Source of the DNA: an uncultured Flavobacteriales bacterium
GTDB lineage: Bacteria > Bacteroidota > Bacteroidia > Flavobacteriales_E > Vicingaceae
Length of the DNA stretch: 45,381 nt
Reading direction: 5' to 3'
Assembly (NCBI GenBank): GCA_913048175.1
Contig: CAJWVX010000008.1
Location: 1 to 45,381 of the forward strand
Shown here piece after piece: positions 36,466 through 43,765 of the stretch. Positions within the stretch are counted from its first letter, which is position 1. Each line of letters starts with the position of its first letter. Under the pieces are notes generated by a model, which saw only the letters and a program-made list of their open reading frames with translations, made no database searches and had not been told where the DNA came from. The translations under genes were made by a program, and so were the position numbers.

Positions 36466-37305
36466 TTAATTATGAATTTGTTGTCCGCATGTTTCACATT
36501 CAGGCTGGTCAATTTCTTTTTCGTTTGCAGCATTTACTTGATCTTCATTCGGATTTTCAATCGTTGTACCAAAACCATTAGCTAAAATACCGGCTGGAAG
36601 AGCGAAAAGGCCAACGCCTAAAATGGCCATAATTCCTGCCATCAATTTCCCGAAACCTGTTATCGGGTAAACGTCTCCATAACCCACAGTAGTTAAAGTG
36701 GCTACTCCCCACCACATGGTTGCCGGAATACTTGAAAAAGCTTCTGGCTGCACTTCATTTTCAATAAAATACATTAAACTAGATGAAATTACAAGCAGTG
36801 TTAAAACTGCAAATAAGGAGATCACTAATTCTTCTTTGGCTTGATAAATAACTCTTCTAATATGACTAAATGCTTTATTATATCTAGAAAGTTTTAAAAT
36901 TCTAAACAAGCGTAATATCCTTATACCTCTTACCACTCTTGAGTCAACAACAGCTAGCAAAGGAATGTAGGCAGGAACTACAGCTATTAAATCTACCAGA
37001 CTATAAAATGAAAATAAATACTTTAACCTTCCTTTAAATGGTGTTGAGTATTCTTTTTTTTCGGTGATAGACCATATTCGAATGAGATATTCAATACTAA
37101 AAATAGTGATTGAGAAATTTTCTATATAATTAAATAGAAGCCCATATTCTAATTTCATCCACTTAACAGACTCTAGAATAACAGCTAAGATATTCAACAA
37201 TATCAATACTATAATGAAGATATCTACCCTTCTACTCCAAGAGTCATCAGAATGTCCTTTTTCAAGAATTTCGTAAGAACGTTTTTTAAGAACTTGATAA
37301 CTCAT
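36466..37305 (-). CDS. voltage-gated potassium channel (six-segment type)
   Basis: This 279-residue inner-membrane ion channel has six membrane segments. The S4 sensor carries spaced arginines (R123, R126, R129, R132, R135, R141: VVRGIRILRLFRILKLSR). The K+ selectivity filter TTVGYGDVYP is at residues 205-214, between S5 and S6. The short C-tail ends with PECETCGQQIH, a CxxC pair that could sense redox state or bind zinc. The gene overlaps the end of the AdoMet decarboxylase gene by 20 bases, so the two are coupled. In a PspA operon a K+ channel suggests sensing or adjusting membrane potential. Confidence 0.92.
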   Translation of the reverse strand: MSYQVLKKRSYEILEKGHSDDSWSRRVDIFIIVLILLNILAVILESVKWMKLEYGLLFNYIENFSITIFSIEYLIRIWSITEKKEYSTPFKGRLKYLFSFYSLVDLIAVVPAYIPLLAVVDSRVVRGIRILRLFRILKLSRYNKAFSHIRRVIYQAKEELVISLFAVLTLLVISSSLMYFIENEVQPEAFSSIPATMWWGVATLTTVGYGDVYPITGFGKLMAGIMAILGVGLFALPAGILANGFGTTIENPNEDQVNAANEKEIDQPECETCGQQIHN

Positions 37306-37669
37306 TTTCTACAAATTTACTTTCTACAAACCCTCTTTCTATACTTTTATAAGCATGCTTTTTTGAATTTAAAATTTGCACTAAATGATCATAAGCTTTA
37401 TGATAATCCATTGACAAGTTACAAGTAAAAAAATCAACTGCAGCATAACCATGCTCAGGCCATGTATGAATAGCCAAATGACTCTCAGCAACAACAACAA
37501 CACCAGTAACACCCTGAGGTGAAAACTGGTGAAATATAGATTTTATTATTGTTGCATTTGACACTCTAGCTGCTTGATTCATCTCAACCTCCAATAACTT
37601 TAAATCATTTAGAATATCAGATGAACACTCACTAAATTCCATTAAAATATGTAACCCCAACTGCTTCAT
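37286..37669 (-). CDS. speD: S-adenosylmethionine decarboxylase (pyruvoyl type)
   Basis: This enzyme makes decarboxylated AdoMet, the aminopropyl donor. The 127-residue proenzyme is of the short bacterial/archaeal class. Key residues are in the exact places of the Thermotoga enzyme: self-cleavage between E62 and S63 (VVAESHLAIHTWPEHG), processing His H68 and the catalytic Cys C83 (DFFTCN). It is therefore likely active. The start ATG abuts the stop of the small membrane protein. Its presence beside two membrane-bound aminopropyltransferases, and no soluble SpeE, points to dcAdoMet use at the membrane. Confidence 0.95.
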   Translation of the reverse strand: MKQLGLHILMEFSECSSDILNDLKLLEVEMNQAARVSNATIIKSIFHQFSPQGVTGVVVVAESHLAIHTWPEHGYAAVDFFTCNLSMDYHKAYDHLVQILNSKKHAYKSIERGFVESKFVENELSSS

Positions 37670-37825
37670 TTATGTTTTCTCTTTAAAAAATTTATACCAA
37701 ATATAAATTCCTGCAAAAATTATAGCCAAAGGAACAAACAATTTTAAAGCTAGTTTAAACAACCACCATAAAACGACAAGCAAACCAATTACAAATATAA
37801 CGATAATGACTGTTTTCTTACTCAT
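37670..37825 (-). CDS. 51-residue membrane protein
   Basis: A short gene between PspA and SpeD. The ATG at 37825 is 5 bases after the PspA stop and the TAA abuts the SpeD start. The protein reads MSKKTVIIVIFVIGLLVVLW, then WLFKLALKLFVPLAIIFAGI and YIWYKFFKEKT. It has a basic N-terminus, one long or two short membrane segments, and a basic aromatic tail. It resembles the 50-residue product at 18006-18158 in layout and size. The function is unknown; it may anchor PspA or SpeD to the membrane. Confidence 0.75.
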   Translation of the reverse strand: MSKKTVIIVIFVIGLLVVLWWLFKLALKLFVPLAIIFAGIYIWYKFFKEKT

Positions 37826-37830
37826 GGTTA

Positions 37831-38550
37831 TTATTTAGAGCTATCGCCTTTACTTGCAGCCATTTTCGCCTTCAATTCAGCAAGACTATCTGATGCAGAA
37901 GCTCCAGAACCACCTATAGCACCATCGATTTCATCATCTAGTGATTTTGACTCATTAGCAATACTACCATAAGCATCAGAAAGAGCTTCTTCTTGCTCTA
38001 CTTTATCCTTCATTCTTTCCAATAATGAAATGGTATCTGAAGAATCAATAGCAGCCATTTGCTTATTTATATTCTTAGTTGCAGAAGCTACTTTTACTCT
38101 AGCTTTAAGCGTTTTCAACTCATTTTCCCAAGAACTAATCTTAGATCTTAAAGCTTTAACATTTACTCCTAATTTACTAACATTCTTTTCAAACTGTAAT
38201 TGCTGACCAGAAGCTCTTTCAACATGAGATTCACTCTCAGCCTTTTTATTTAAAGCTTCGCCTGCCAACCTATCAGCTTCGTCTGCTGAAAGCTGACCAC
38301 TTTCAGCTCTTTGAAGTAGCAACATCGCTTTCTTTTCATAATCTACAGCCTTATCTTTCTCTGTGTTAATTTCATTACGAGATCTAATCTCTAAAGCTTT
38401 AACTTCTGCCAACGCTTTCAAGCAATTTTCAAGATCTTTTTTCATATCTCTAATCCCTTGCTCCGTCATTTTAATTGGATCTTCTAACTTATCAACCACA
38501 GAGTTAGCTTCTGCTTTTCCTAACGTAAATAATCTTTTAAATAAACTCAT
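37831..38550 (-). CDS. PspA/IM30 (YjfJ-like) membrane-stress protein
   Basis: PspA-family proteins form ESCRT-III-like rods and cover damaged inner membrane. The 239-residue protein is almost all helix: an amphipathic N-terminus MSLFKRLFTLGKAEANSVVD, then EDPIKMTEQGIRDMKKDLEN, a family hallmark, then a long coiled coil, then a Gly/Ser/Ala-rich C-terminus. Its operon partners (YjfI-like upstream, DUF350 downstream) place it nearer to E. coli YjfJ than to the PspABC stress operon. It is 12 bases after the DUF2170 gene. Confidence 0.93.
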   Translation of the reverse strand: MSLFKRLFTLGKAEANSVVDKLEDPIKMTEQGIRDMKKDLENCLKALAEVKALEIRSRNEINTEKDKAVDYEKKAMLLLQRAESGQLSADEADRLAGEALNKKAESESHVERASGQQLQFEKNVSKLGVNVKALRSKISSWENELKTLKARVKVASATKNINKQMAAIDSSDTISLLERMKDKVEQEEALSDAYGSIANESKSLDDEIDGAIGGSGASASDSLAELKAKMAASKGDSSK

Positions 38551-38562
38551 TTTTATATCCTC

Positions 38563-38958
38563 CTAATTTTTTGAAAATTTGATTAATTCATTTGAATATT
38601 CTGACAACAACAAACTCAACGAGTTTAATGTTCCTTCTAATTCATTCCTATCTAAATTTGCTAATTGTAGCGTGTCTCTAAATATTACTTTCTTACCACT
38701 TTCATCTAAAACAAAAGCACCATGTATGATGTCTCTATTTTTTTTAAGTAAACTCTGAAACACATCTATAGATTCAGAGCCTATCTCCATTAAATACTGT
38801 TCCAATATTAAAATGGGATCAGCACACCCAATTGCACAATTTTTTATTCCTGAGGCTTCATCATTAATAATAATGATTTGATCCTCCTCAATTGTTGTTG
38901 TTATTGTATACCCTAGGTCTAAAACAAAGTCCTTAACCTTACTAAAGTTATCATTCAT
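38563..38958 (-). CDS. YjfI-like DUF2170 protein
   Basis: This 131-residue soluble protein has the DUF2170 signature stretch NRDIIHGAFVLDESGKKVIF and then RDTLQLANLDRNELEGTLNS, which is nearly the same in E. coli YjfI. The fold looks like a type III secretion chaperone-type alpha/beta sandwich, which is an impression. It is the first gene of the nine-gene operon, directly upstream of PspA as in the E. coli order yjfI-yjfJ. It is probably a PspA partner or regulator. Confidence 0.85.
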   Translation of the reverse strand: MNDNFSKVKDFVLDLGYTITTTIEEDQIIIINDEASGIKNCAIGCADPILILEQYLMEIGSESIDVFQSLLKKNRDIIHGAFVLDESGKKVIFRDTLQLANLDRNELEGTLNSLSLLLSEYSNELIKFSKN

Positions 38959-38988
38959 TGATTTTTAATTTTAATTATTAAAGTCATC

Positions 38989-38996
38989 CAAATGTA
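38989..38996 (-). promoter_or_regulatory. -7 promoter element of the PspA-SpeD operon
   Basis: TACATTTG on the minus strand matches TAnnTTTG and lies about 30 bases before the YjfI-like ATG. A short inverted repeat (GTAAT-AA-ATTAC, 38994-39005) overlaps it and could be an operator. No -33 TTG is clear, so an activator may be needed. Confidence 0.5.
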
Positions 38997-39102
38997 ATAA
39001 ATTACACTCGCTTTACATTCATATTTTTTGTTTTGAATTAATGTTATTTTTTCATGATTAATAATAATACTTTTATGTTTTGATCGATCATGTGAACAAA
39101 TG

Positions 39103-39141
39103 TAGCAATTATTTTATCAATTGCTAATATTTTTAGCAATT
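39103..39141. promoter_or_regulatory. triple AGCAATT repeat, likely operator of the XRE regulator
   Basis: Three half-sites lie in alternating orientation: TAGCAATT (39103-39110), AATTGCTAA (39119-39127) and TTAGCAATT (39133-39141). The second and third form a perfect 9-5-9 inverted repeat, the first and second an 8-8-8 one. They sit 55-93 bases upstream of the XRE gene and in the divergent region shared with the PspA-SpeD operon. Confidence 0.6.
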
Positions 39142-39195
39142 AATTTTAAGATGAGAACAATATTAGTATCTTCACACCTATACAATCAATAAAAT

Positions 39196-39864
39196 ATGTC
39201 AAAAATAGGCTCTAACATAAGGAAAATAAGATCTGTAAAAGCTTTAAGTCAAAATGACTTTGCACAACTTTTCAAGCTTACTCGCGCTAGTATTGGTGCA
39301 TATGAAGAAGGACGAGCTGAGCCAAAAATAGATGCTGCGATAGAAATTGCTAAATATTTTAGCATAACTCTTAGTGATATTTTCACCAAAGACTTAACAG
39401 TAAACCAACTCACCAAATTTAATATTCAAGAAATAATAGAAAATGAAGCTACAATTAAAAAGAAATCCATTCCATTTATAAACAACTCTAATTGGGACAG
39501 TTTTTTTAATGGAATAGATTTATCAAATGAAAAAAATACCATTGACTCTCCTCAAAACTTCATTAATGGTGAAATAGCCATTGAAATAACCAACCAAATA
39601 AACTCTGATTTTGACAATGGTACAATTGTTATTTGCAGCCCAATTAAGACTCCGACTGAAGATACAGCATACTTGTTAGTAACAAAGGAAAAAGCATCTA
39701 TCTCATCCTTAAGCGAAATAAAATCACTTTCAATAATAGAACCTAGAATCTATATTATTAATCAAAAAATAGAGAACCTTAGAAAAGGAAATTCAGACTC
39801 TCTAGAAAAACGTATTGAGAAACTAGAGAAGGAAATAAAAATAATAACGAACAAATTAAAATAG
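39196..39864 (+). CDS. XRE-family transcriptional regulator
   Basis: This 222-residue protein has an N-terminal helix-turn-helix (residues 5-62; LSQNDFAQLFKLTRASIGAY is the core). A middle domain of strands follows (GEIAIEITNQINSDFDNGTI, VICSPIKTPTEDTAYLLVTK), which resembles the LexA/S24-type C-terminal fold of many Bacteroidota XRE regulators but shows no Ser-Lys dyad that I can point to. A terminal coiled coil follows (SLEKRIEKLEKEIKIITNK), probably for dimerisation. Its stop TAG is directly followed by the nuclease ATG, so it heads the operon and likely represses it through the repeats just upstream. Confidence 0.85.
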   Translation: MSKIGSNIRKIRSVKALSQNDFAQLFKLTRASIGAYEEGRAEPKIDAAIEIAKYFSITLSDIFTKDLTVNQLTKFNIQEIIENEATIKKKSIPFINNSNWDSFFNGIDLSNEKNTIDSPQNFINGEIAIEITNQINSDFDNGTIVICSPIKTPTEDTAYLLVTKEKASISSLSEIKSLSIIEPRIYIINQKIENLRKGNSDSLEKRIEKLEKEIKIITNKLK

Positions 39865-40548
39865 ATGGAAGAAGTAATCGAATTAATAAAGGAATCTATA
39901 ACTGATCACGTATTAATAAGTAGTGAGAAAAAAGGTATCAAACAATTAATATCTTCTAAAAAATTTAATAAAAGAGAAATGGACTTTTTAAGAAGTCAAA
40001 TTTTCGATATTGCAAAAAACAACCAAGAAGAGCTATCAAAAGGTAGTTTACTAGAATGGATAGAGAATATAAATAAATTAACACTCACCAATACGGACAC
40101 TAACAAAAACAGTTCTTACGCTTATTTTAGTCCAGGAAACACTTGCCGAAACGCAATTATCCAACAAATAAAATTAGCTACAGAATCTTTAAAAATCTGT
40201 GTATTCACTATTAGTGATAATGAGATCTCTAAAGAAATTATATCGGCTTACAAAAAAGGAATTAATGTTAAAATAATTTCTGATAATGACAAAAGCTTTG
40301 ATTTAGGTTCTGATATCGAACAAATGGCAAATAGCGGAGTTGACACCAAAATAGACAACAGCCCCAGCCATATGCACCACAAGTTTTGTATTATAGACAA
40401 AGACACTTTAATTACAGGAAGTTACAATTGGACAAGAAGTGCTGCTGAACGAAACCAAGAGAACATACTCATAAACAAAGAGCCTCAAATAATTAAAAGC
40501 TATCTGAAAGAGTTTGATAAACTATGGAAAGAACTAGATAAATATTAA
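39865..40548 (+). CDS. phospholipase-D-type nuclease (single HKD motif)
   Basis: This 227-residue protein has an N-terminal helical part (1-80) and a C-terminal PLD domain. The single HKD motif is HHKFCIID (H171, K173, D178) followed by GSYNWT (185-190) and E200 in the N-x-E-N pattern, the order found in Nuc-type endonucleases, which pair as dimers to complete the active site. The stretch GNTCRNAIIQQIKLATESLK before the first strand is also typical. Nuc-like proteins cut DNA or RNA, and relatives act in restriction and defence operons. No signal peptide is seen, so it is cytoplasmic, unlike secreted Nuc. It abuts the XRE gene. Confidence 0.88.
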   Translation: MEEVIELIKESITDHVLISSEKKGIKQLISSKKFNKREMDFLRSQIFDIAKNNQEELSKGSLLEWIENINKLTLTNTDTNKNSSYAYFSPGNTCRNAIIQQIKLATESLKICVFTISDNEISKEIISAYKKGINVKIISDNDKSFDLGSDIEQMANSGVDTKIDNSPSHMHHKFCIIDKDTLITGSYNWTRSAAERNQENILINKEPQIIKSYLKEFDKLWKELDKY

Positions 40549-40568
40549 ACATCAATAACAAAATAAAA

Positions 40569-40955
40569 ATGACTGAAAAAGAAAAATTGTATGATGCTTT
40601 TGGCGAACTAATTTATGCTGTAGCTAAAGCTGATGGAGAAATACAAAAAGAAGAGATAGAAGCATTAAAGAGTGTTTTAGAAAACAACCATGGAGCAAAA
40701 GAAATTAATTGGTCTTTTAATTATGAAATTTCAAAAGACCACTCTATTTATGAGGCTTATTCTAAAGCAATAAATATTTGCAAAGAATATGGCCCAAGTA
40801 AAGAGTATCTCGAATTAATAAATATTTTAGAAAAAGTTGCACAATCAAGCAACGGAATCGACAATAATGAACAAAACATAATAGATAACTTAAGAAAGGA
40901 TTTAACTGATCGCTTTAAGAAAGACTTAGAAGACCTTAACCTTTTAAAAAAATAG
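40569..40955 (+). CDS. TerB-like protein of the helicase operon
   Basis: This 128-residue helical protein has the TerB-type turn DAFGELIYAVAKADGEIQKE (D-G-E-I...E). A second half follows in which LINILEKVAQSSNGIDNNEQ repeats the pattern (N-G-I-D...E). The acidic turns could bind metal. It lies 20 bases after the nuclease gene and 12 before the helicase gene, so it is an integral part of this operon. TerB domains occur as sensors or adaptors in several conflict-type operons. It is the third TerB-like protein of the window. Confidence 0.75.
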   Translation: MTEKEKLYDAFGELIYAVAKADGEIQKEEIEALKSVLENNHGAKEINWSFNYEISKDHSIYEAYSKAINICKEYGPSKEYLELINILEKVAQSSNGIDNNEQNIIDNLRKDLTDRFKKDLEDLNLLKK

Positions 40956-40967
40956 CTAATCAATTCA

Positions 40968-43736
40968 ATGTCCACTCTCAAAAATATCATTTCATACTAC
41001 AAAGATTGCTTTGAAGACGAAAATAAAGGTGGAGGCATCTGGAACTTTTTTACAACAAAAGTTGAACATCGATACCTTATCCCCAATATAGAAGAACATA
41101 TTACTGGTTTTTTACCCTACACACCAATTCTGAATAAAAATGCTGATGCTTTAAGCAACGAAATAGCATACTATAAAAAAGAGAAAGAAATTATTTACGC
41201 TACGTTATTCATATTAGGGAAATACACCAATATGAATGGAAAAAAAATGCGATTAATAGCTCCTGTCATTATCTATGACTGTGAAATAATTAACGAAAAC
41301 GGATACTCTTACGCTCAAGCTGACTTTAAATCTAGCTCTATAAACCCGGCTGTTTTAAGCACTATAAAATCTCAAAACCCAAAATTTGATGAGAACAAAT
41401 TTTTAGAAAAATTTCCTAAAGGAGAGATAACATCTGCTAAAAGCGGAATAATAGCAAAATTACTTGACACTGCTTTTACAGATATTGATACTACAAGAAT
41501 TGTAGATTACCCCAAAAATTACTCACAAACTAAGATTACCAACTTTTTTAAAAAGAACACATTTAAAGATTCGTACCAACTAGTTCCTTCATCAGGAATA
41601 GGAATATTAAAGAAATCGACACACACAAGAAGCATCCTTAATGAGCTTAATATTTTATCCGAAAAAGAGACCAATTTTTCTAAACCACTCGAATCAATTT
41701 TCATCAAAGGAAGTACTCAAAAAATTCAATCAAAAACCACCCAAATAAACCCTCCATCCTCACTTAGTATTCCACAAGAAAATGTTTTAAGAACAGCAAA
41801 TTCGTTTAATATATCTATGGTAATTGGTCCGCCAGGAACTGGAAAATCATTTACTATTGCCAACCTTGCCATTGACCAAATGAGCAAAAACAAAAGCGTT
41901 TTAATTGCCTCTAAAAATGATGGAGCAGTAAATGTAATTGAAGACAAAATAAAAAAATTAGTAGACAATAAGGTAAACTGTTTTAGAGGTGGAAAAAACT
42001 CACATAAAAAAGAACTGAAAAACCGCTTACAATTTCTACTGTCAAGAAACAGTATTAGTGAAAGTCGCCAATACAAAAAAGATAATAAGAGCATACTCGA
42101 ATTAGATTTTAACCAAAGAAAAAAAGACCTTAATGCTATAAATAGTGAACTTAAGTCTATCGAAAAATTGTTTTCAGAAAAAGAAATAATTGAACTAGAC
42201 AGAGGATTTAAAATACATGAAAACGAAATTTCGCCTAACCTCTTAAATAAAATATCAACATACTTTATTAAAGTTGGAATAAAGCTATCCAACAACATAG
42301 ACATAGTATATTTAATAAAAATATATACCGAATTAATAGAAAAACACAAAGAGGAAACAAAAAAATACATTATCGATCTTCATGAATTTAAGATCCACTC
42401 AGCAATTGTTGAAAACAGAATTATTTTAAAAAACTTTCTACAATCTCTCAGAGCTTCACACTCCGCAAGACAAGACAGATATTTTGATAGCATAGACTTT
42501 AAAGCTTTATTTAATGTATTCCCAATATGGCTAACAACTACTAAAGATATTGGAGAAATACTCCCTCTTAAAAAAGAACTTTTTGACGTTTTGATTATTG
42601 ATGAAGCATCTCAATGCGACATCGCAACATGCATACCTCTTATCCACAGAGCAAAAGAAATTATTATTGTTGGAGATCCCAAACAACTCAATCATATTTC
42701 TTTTCTATCCAAAATAAGACAACTTCAACTTCAAAAGAAATACAATCTTCCAGAAGAAATGGAGGCCCTTTTAGATTATCGAAATACAAGCATTTTAGAC
42801 CTTACCGAAATGACTATAGCTGATCAAGTTCAGGTTAATTTTTTAGACGAACATTATAGGAGTAAGCCTGAGATTATAGCCTTTAGCAATCAGAATTATT
42901 ATTTTAACGAACTAAAAATAATGACTGATCATCCAAACTTAGAACACAACAATCTAAAATGGAATAAAACGAATGGAATAAGAACTAACAAAGGAATCAA
43001 CAACGAGGAAGCTAACACCATTATTAACCACATAAAAAACATTATAAAACAAGAAGAAACACTTCCTCTTGAAAATAAAAGTACAATAGGAATACTTTCT
43101 CCTTTTAGAGCTCAAGTAAACCACATTATATCTTTAATTGAGAGAGAGATAAGTCTAAAACAATATGGCGACCACAACATACTTATCGGTACTGCACACA
43201 GTTTTCAGGGTGAAGAAAAAGACGTTATGCTCCTTTCTTTTGTGGTAGATAACGAATCTCACCCCTCCTCTTTTCACTTCCTAACTCAAGAGGATGTTTT
43301 TAACGTAAGTATTACAAGAGCTAAGAACGAACAACACCTATTCACCTCATTCAACACTAACGAACTCTCACTAAATCATACATTAAGAAAGTATTTTGAA
43401 TCTATTGACATCTTTAAAAGGAAACAACATTTCTTACCCAATACAAAAGATCTTTTTTGTAAAGAGATAATTGAATACATTAACTCCCTAAAAGTAAACA
43501 CCAAAATAGCTTACAGTACTGCCGGAATTACAATAGATTTAGTAGCTATTTTAGAGACTAAAGTTATTGGGTTTGATTTACTTGGCTATCCTGGTCCTTT
43601 TGAGAAAGCAATAAGCCTAAATAAGTACAAAATACTACAAAGAGCAAAAATTAAGCTAATACCAATTACTTACTCTGCCTGGACTTTCAAAAATGAAGAC
43701 ACCAAAAATACCATCAAAATTACATTGGAACTTTAA
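40968..43736 (+). CDS. SF1 (Upf1/Dna2-like) helicase with C-terminal nuclease-like domain
   Basis: This 922-residue protein has motif I GPPGTGKS (287-294), motif II IIDEASQ (D545, E546), motif III VGDPKQL (near 568), motif IV-like LDEHYRSKPEI and motif VI NVSITRAKNEQ, with GTAHSFQGEEKD as motif V. This is the COG1112 layout. The N-terminal 280 residues hold a domain I do not recognise, and residues 370-480 between motifs Ia and II are helical. The C-terminal 90 residues contain TIDLVAILETKVIGFDLLGY (D857, E863, K865), a PD-(D/E)xK-like arrangement. It would unwind or cut DNA or RNA. It is the last and largest gene of the XRE-PLD-TerB operon. Confidence 0.88.
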   Translation: MSTLKNIISYYKDCFEDENKGGGIWNFFTTKVEHRYLIPNIEEHITGFLPYTPILNKNADALSNEIAYYKKEKEIIYATLFILGKYTNMNGKKMRLIAPVIIYDCEIINENGYSYAQADFKSSSINPAVLSTIKSQNPKFDENKFLEKFPKGEITSAKSGIIAKLLDTAFTDIDTTRIVDYPKNYSQTKITNFFKKNTFKDSYQLVPSSGIGILKKSTHTRSILNELNILSEKETNFSKPLESIFIKGSTQKIQSKTTQINPPSSLSIPQENVLRTANSFNISMVIGPPGTGKSFTIANLAIDQMSKNKSVLIASKNDGAVNVIEDKIKKLVDNKVNCFRGGKNSHKKELKNRLQFLLSRNSISESRQYKKDNKSILELDFNQRKKDLNAINSELKSIEKLFSEKEIIELDRGFKIHENEISPNLLNKISTYFIKVGIKLSNNIDIVYLIKIYTELIEKHKEETKKYIIDLHEFKIHSAIVENRIILKNFLQSLRASHSARQDRYFDSIDFKALFNVFPIWLTTTKDIGEILPLKKELFDVLIIDEASQCDIATCIPLIHRAKEIIIVGDPKQLNHISFLSKIRQLQLQKKYNLPEEMEALLDYRNTSILDLTEMTIADQVQVNFLDEHYRSKPEIIAFSNQNYYFNELKIMTDHPNLEHNNLKWNKTNGIRTNKGINNEEANTIINHIKNIIKQEETLPLENKSTIGILSPFRAQVNHIISLIEREISLKQYGDHNILIGTAHSFQGEEKDVMLLSFVVDNESHPSSFHFLTQEDVFNVSITRAKNEQHLFTSFNTNELSLNHTLRKYFESIDIFKRKQHFLPNTKDLFCKEIIEYINSLKVNTKIAYSTAGITIDLVAILETKVIGFDLLGYPGPFEKAISLNKYKILQRAKIKLIPITYSAWTFKNEDTKNTIKITLEL

Positions 43737-43765
43737 TCCAAACTAACAATTACCTACTAATGATA

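Noticed and set aside
41726-42370. Long minus-strand open frame of 214 codons
   Set aside because: It lies fully inside the helicase gene, whose motifs are clear on the plus strand. Its Ser/Leu/Phe-rich product is what the reverse of Lys/Glu/Asn-rich coding gives.
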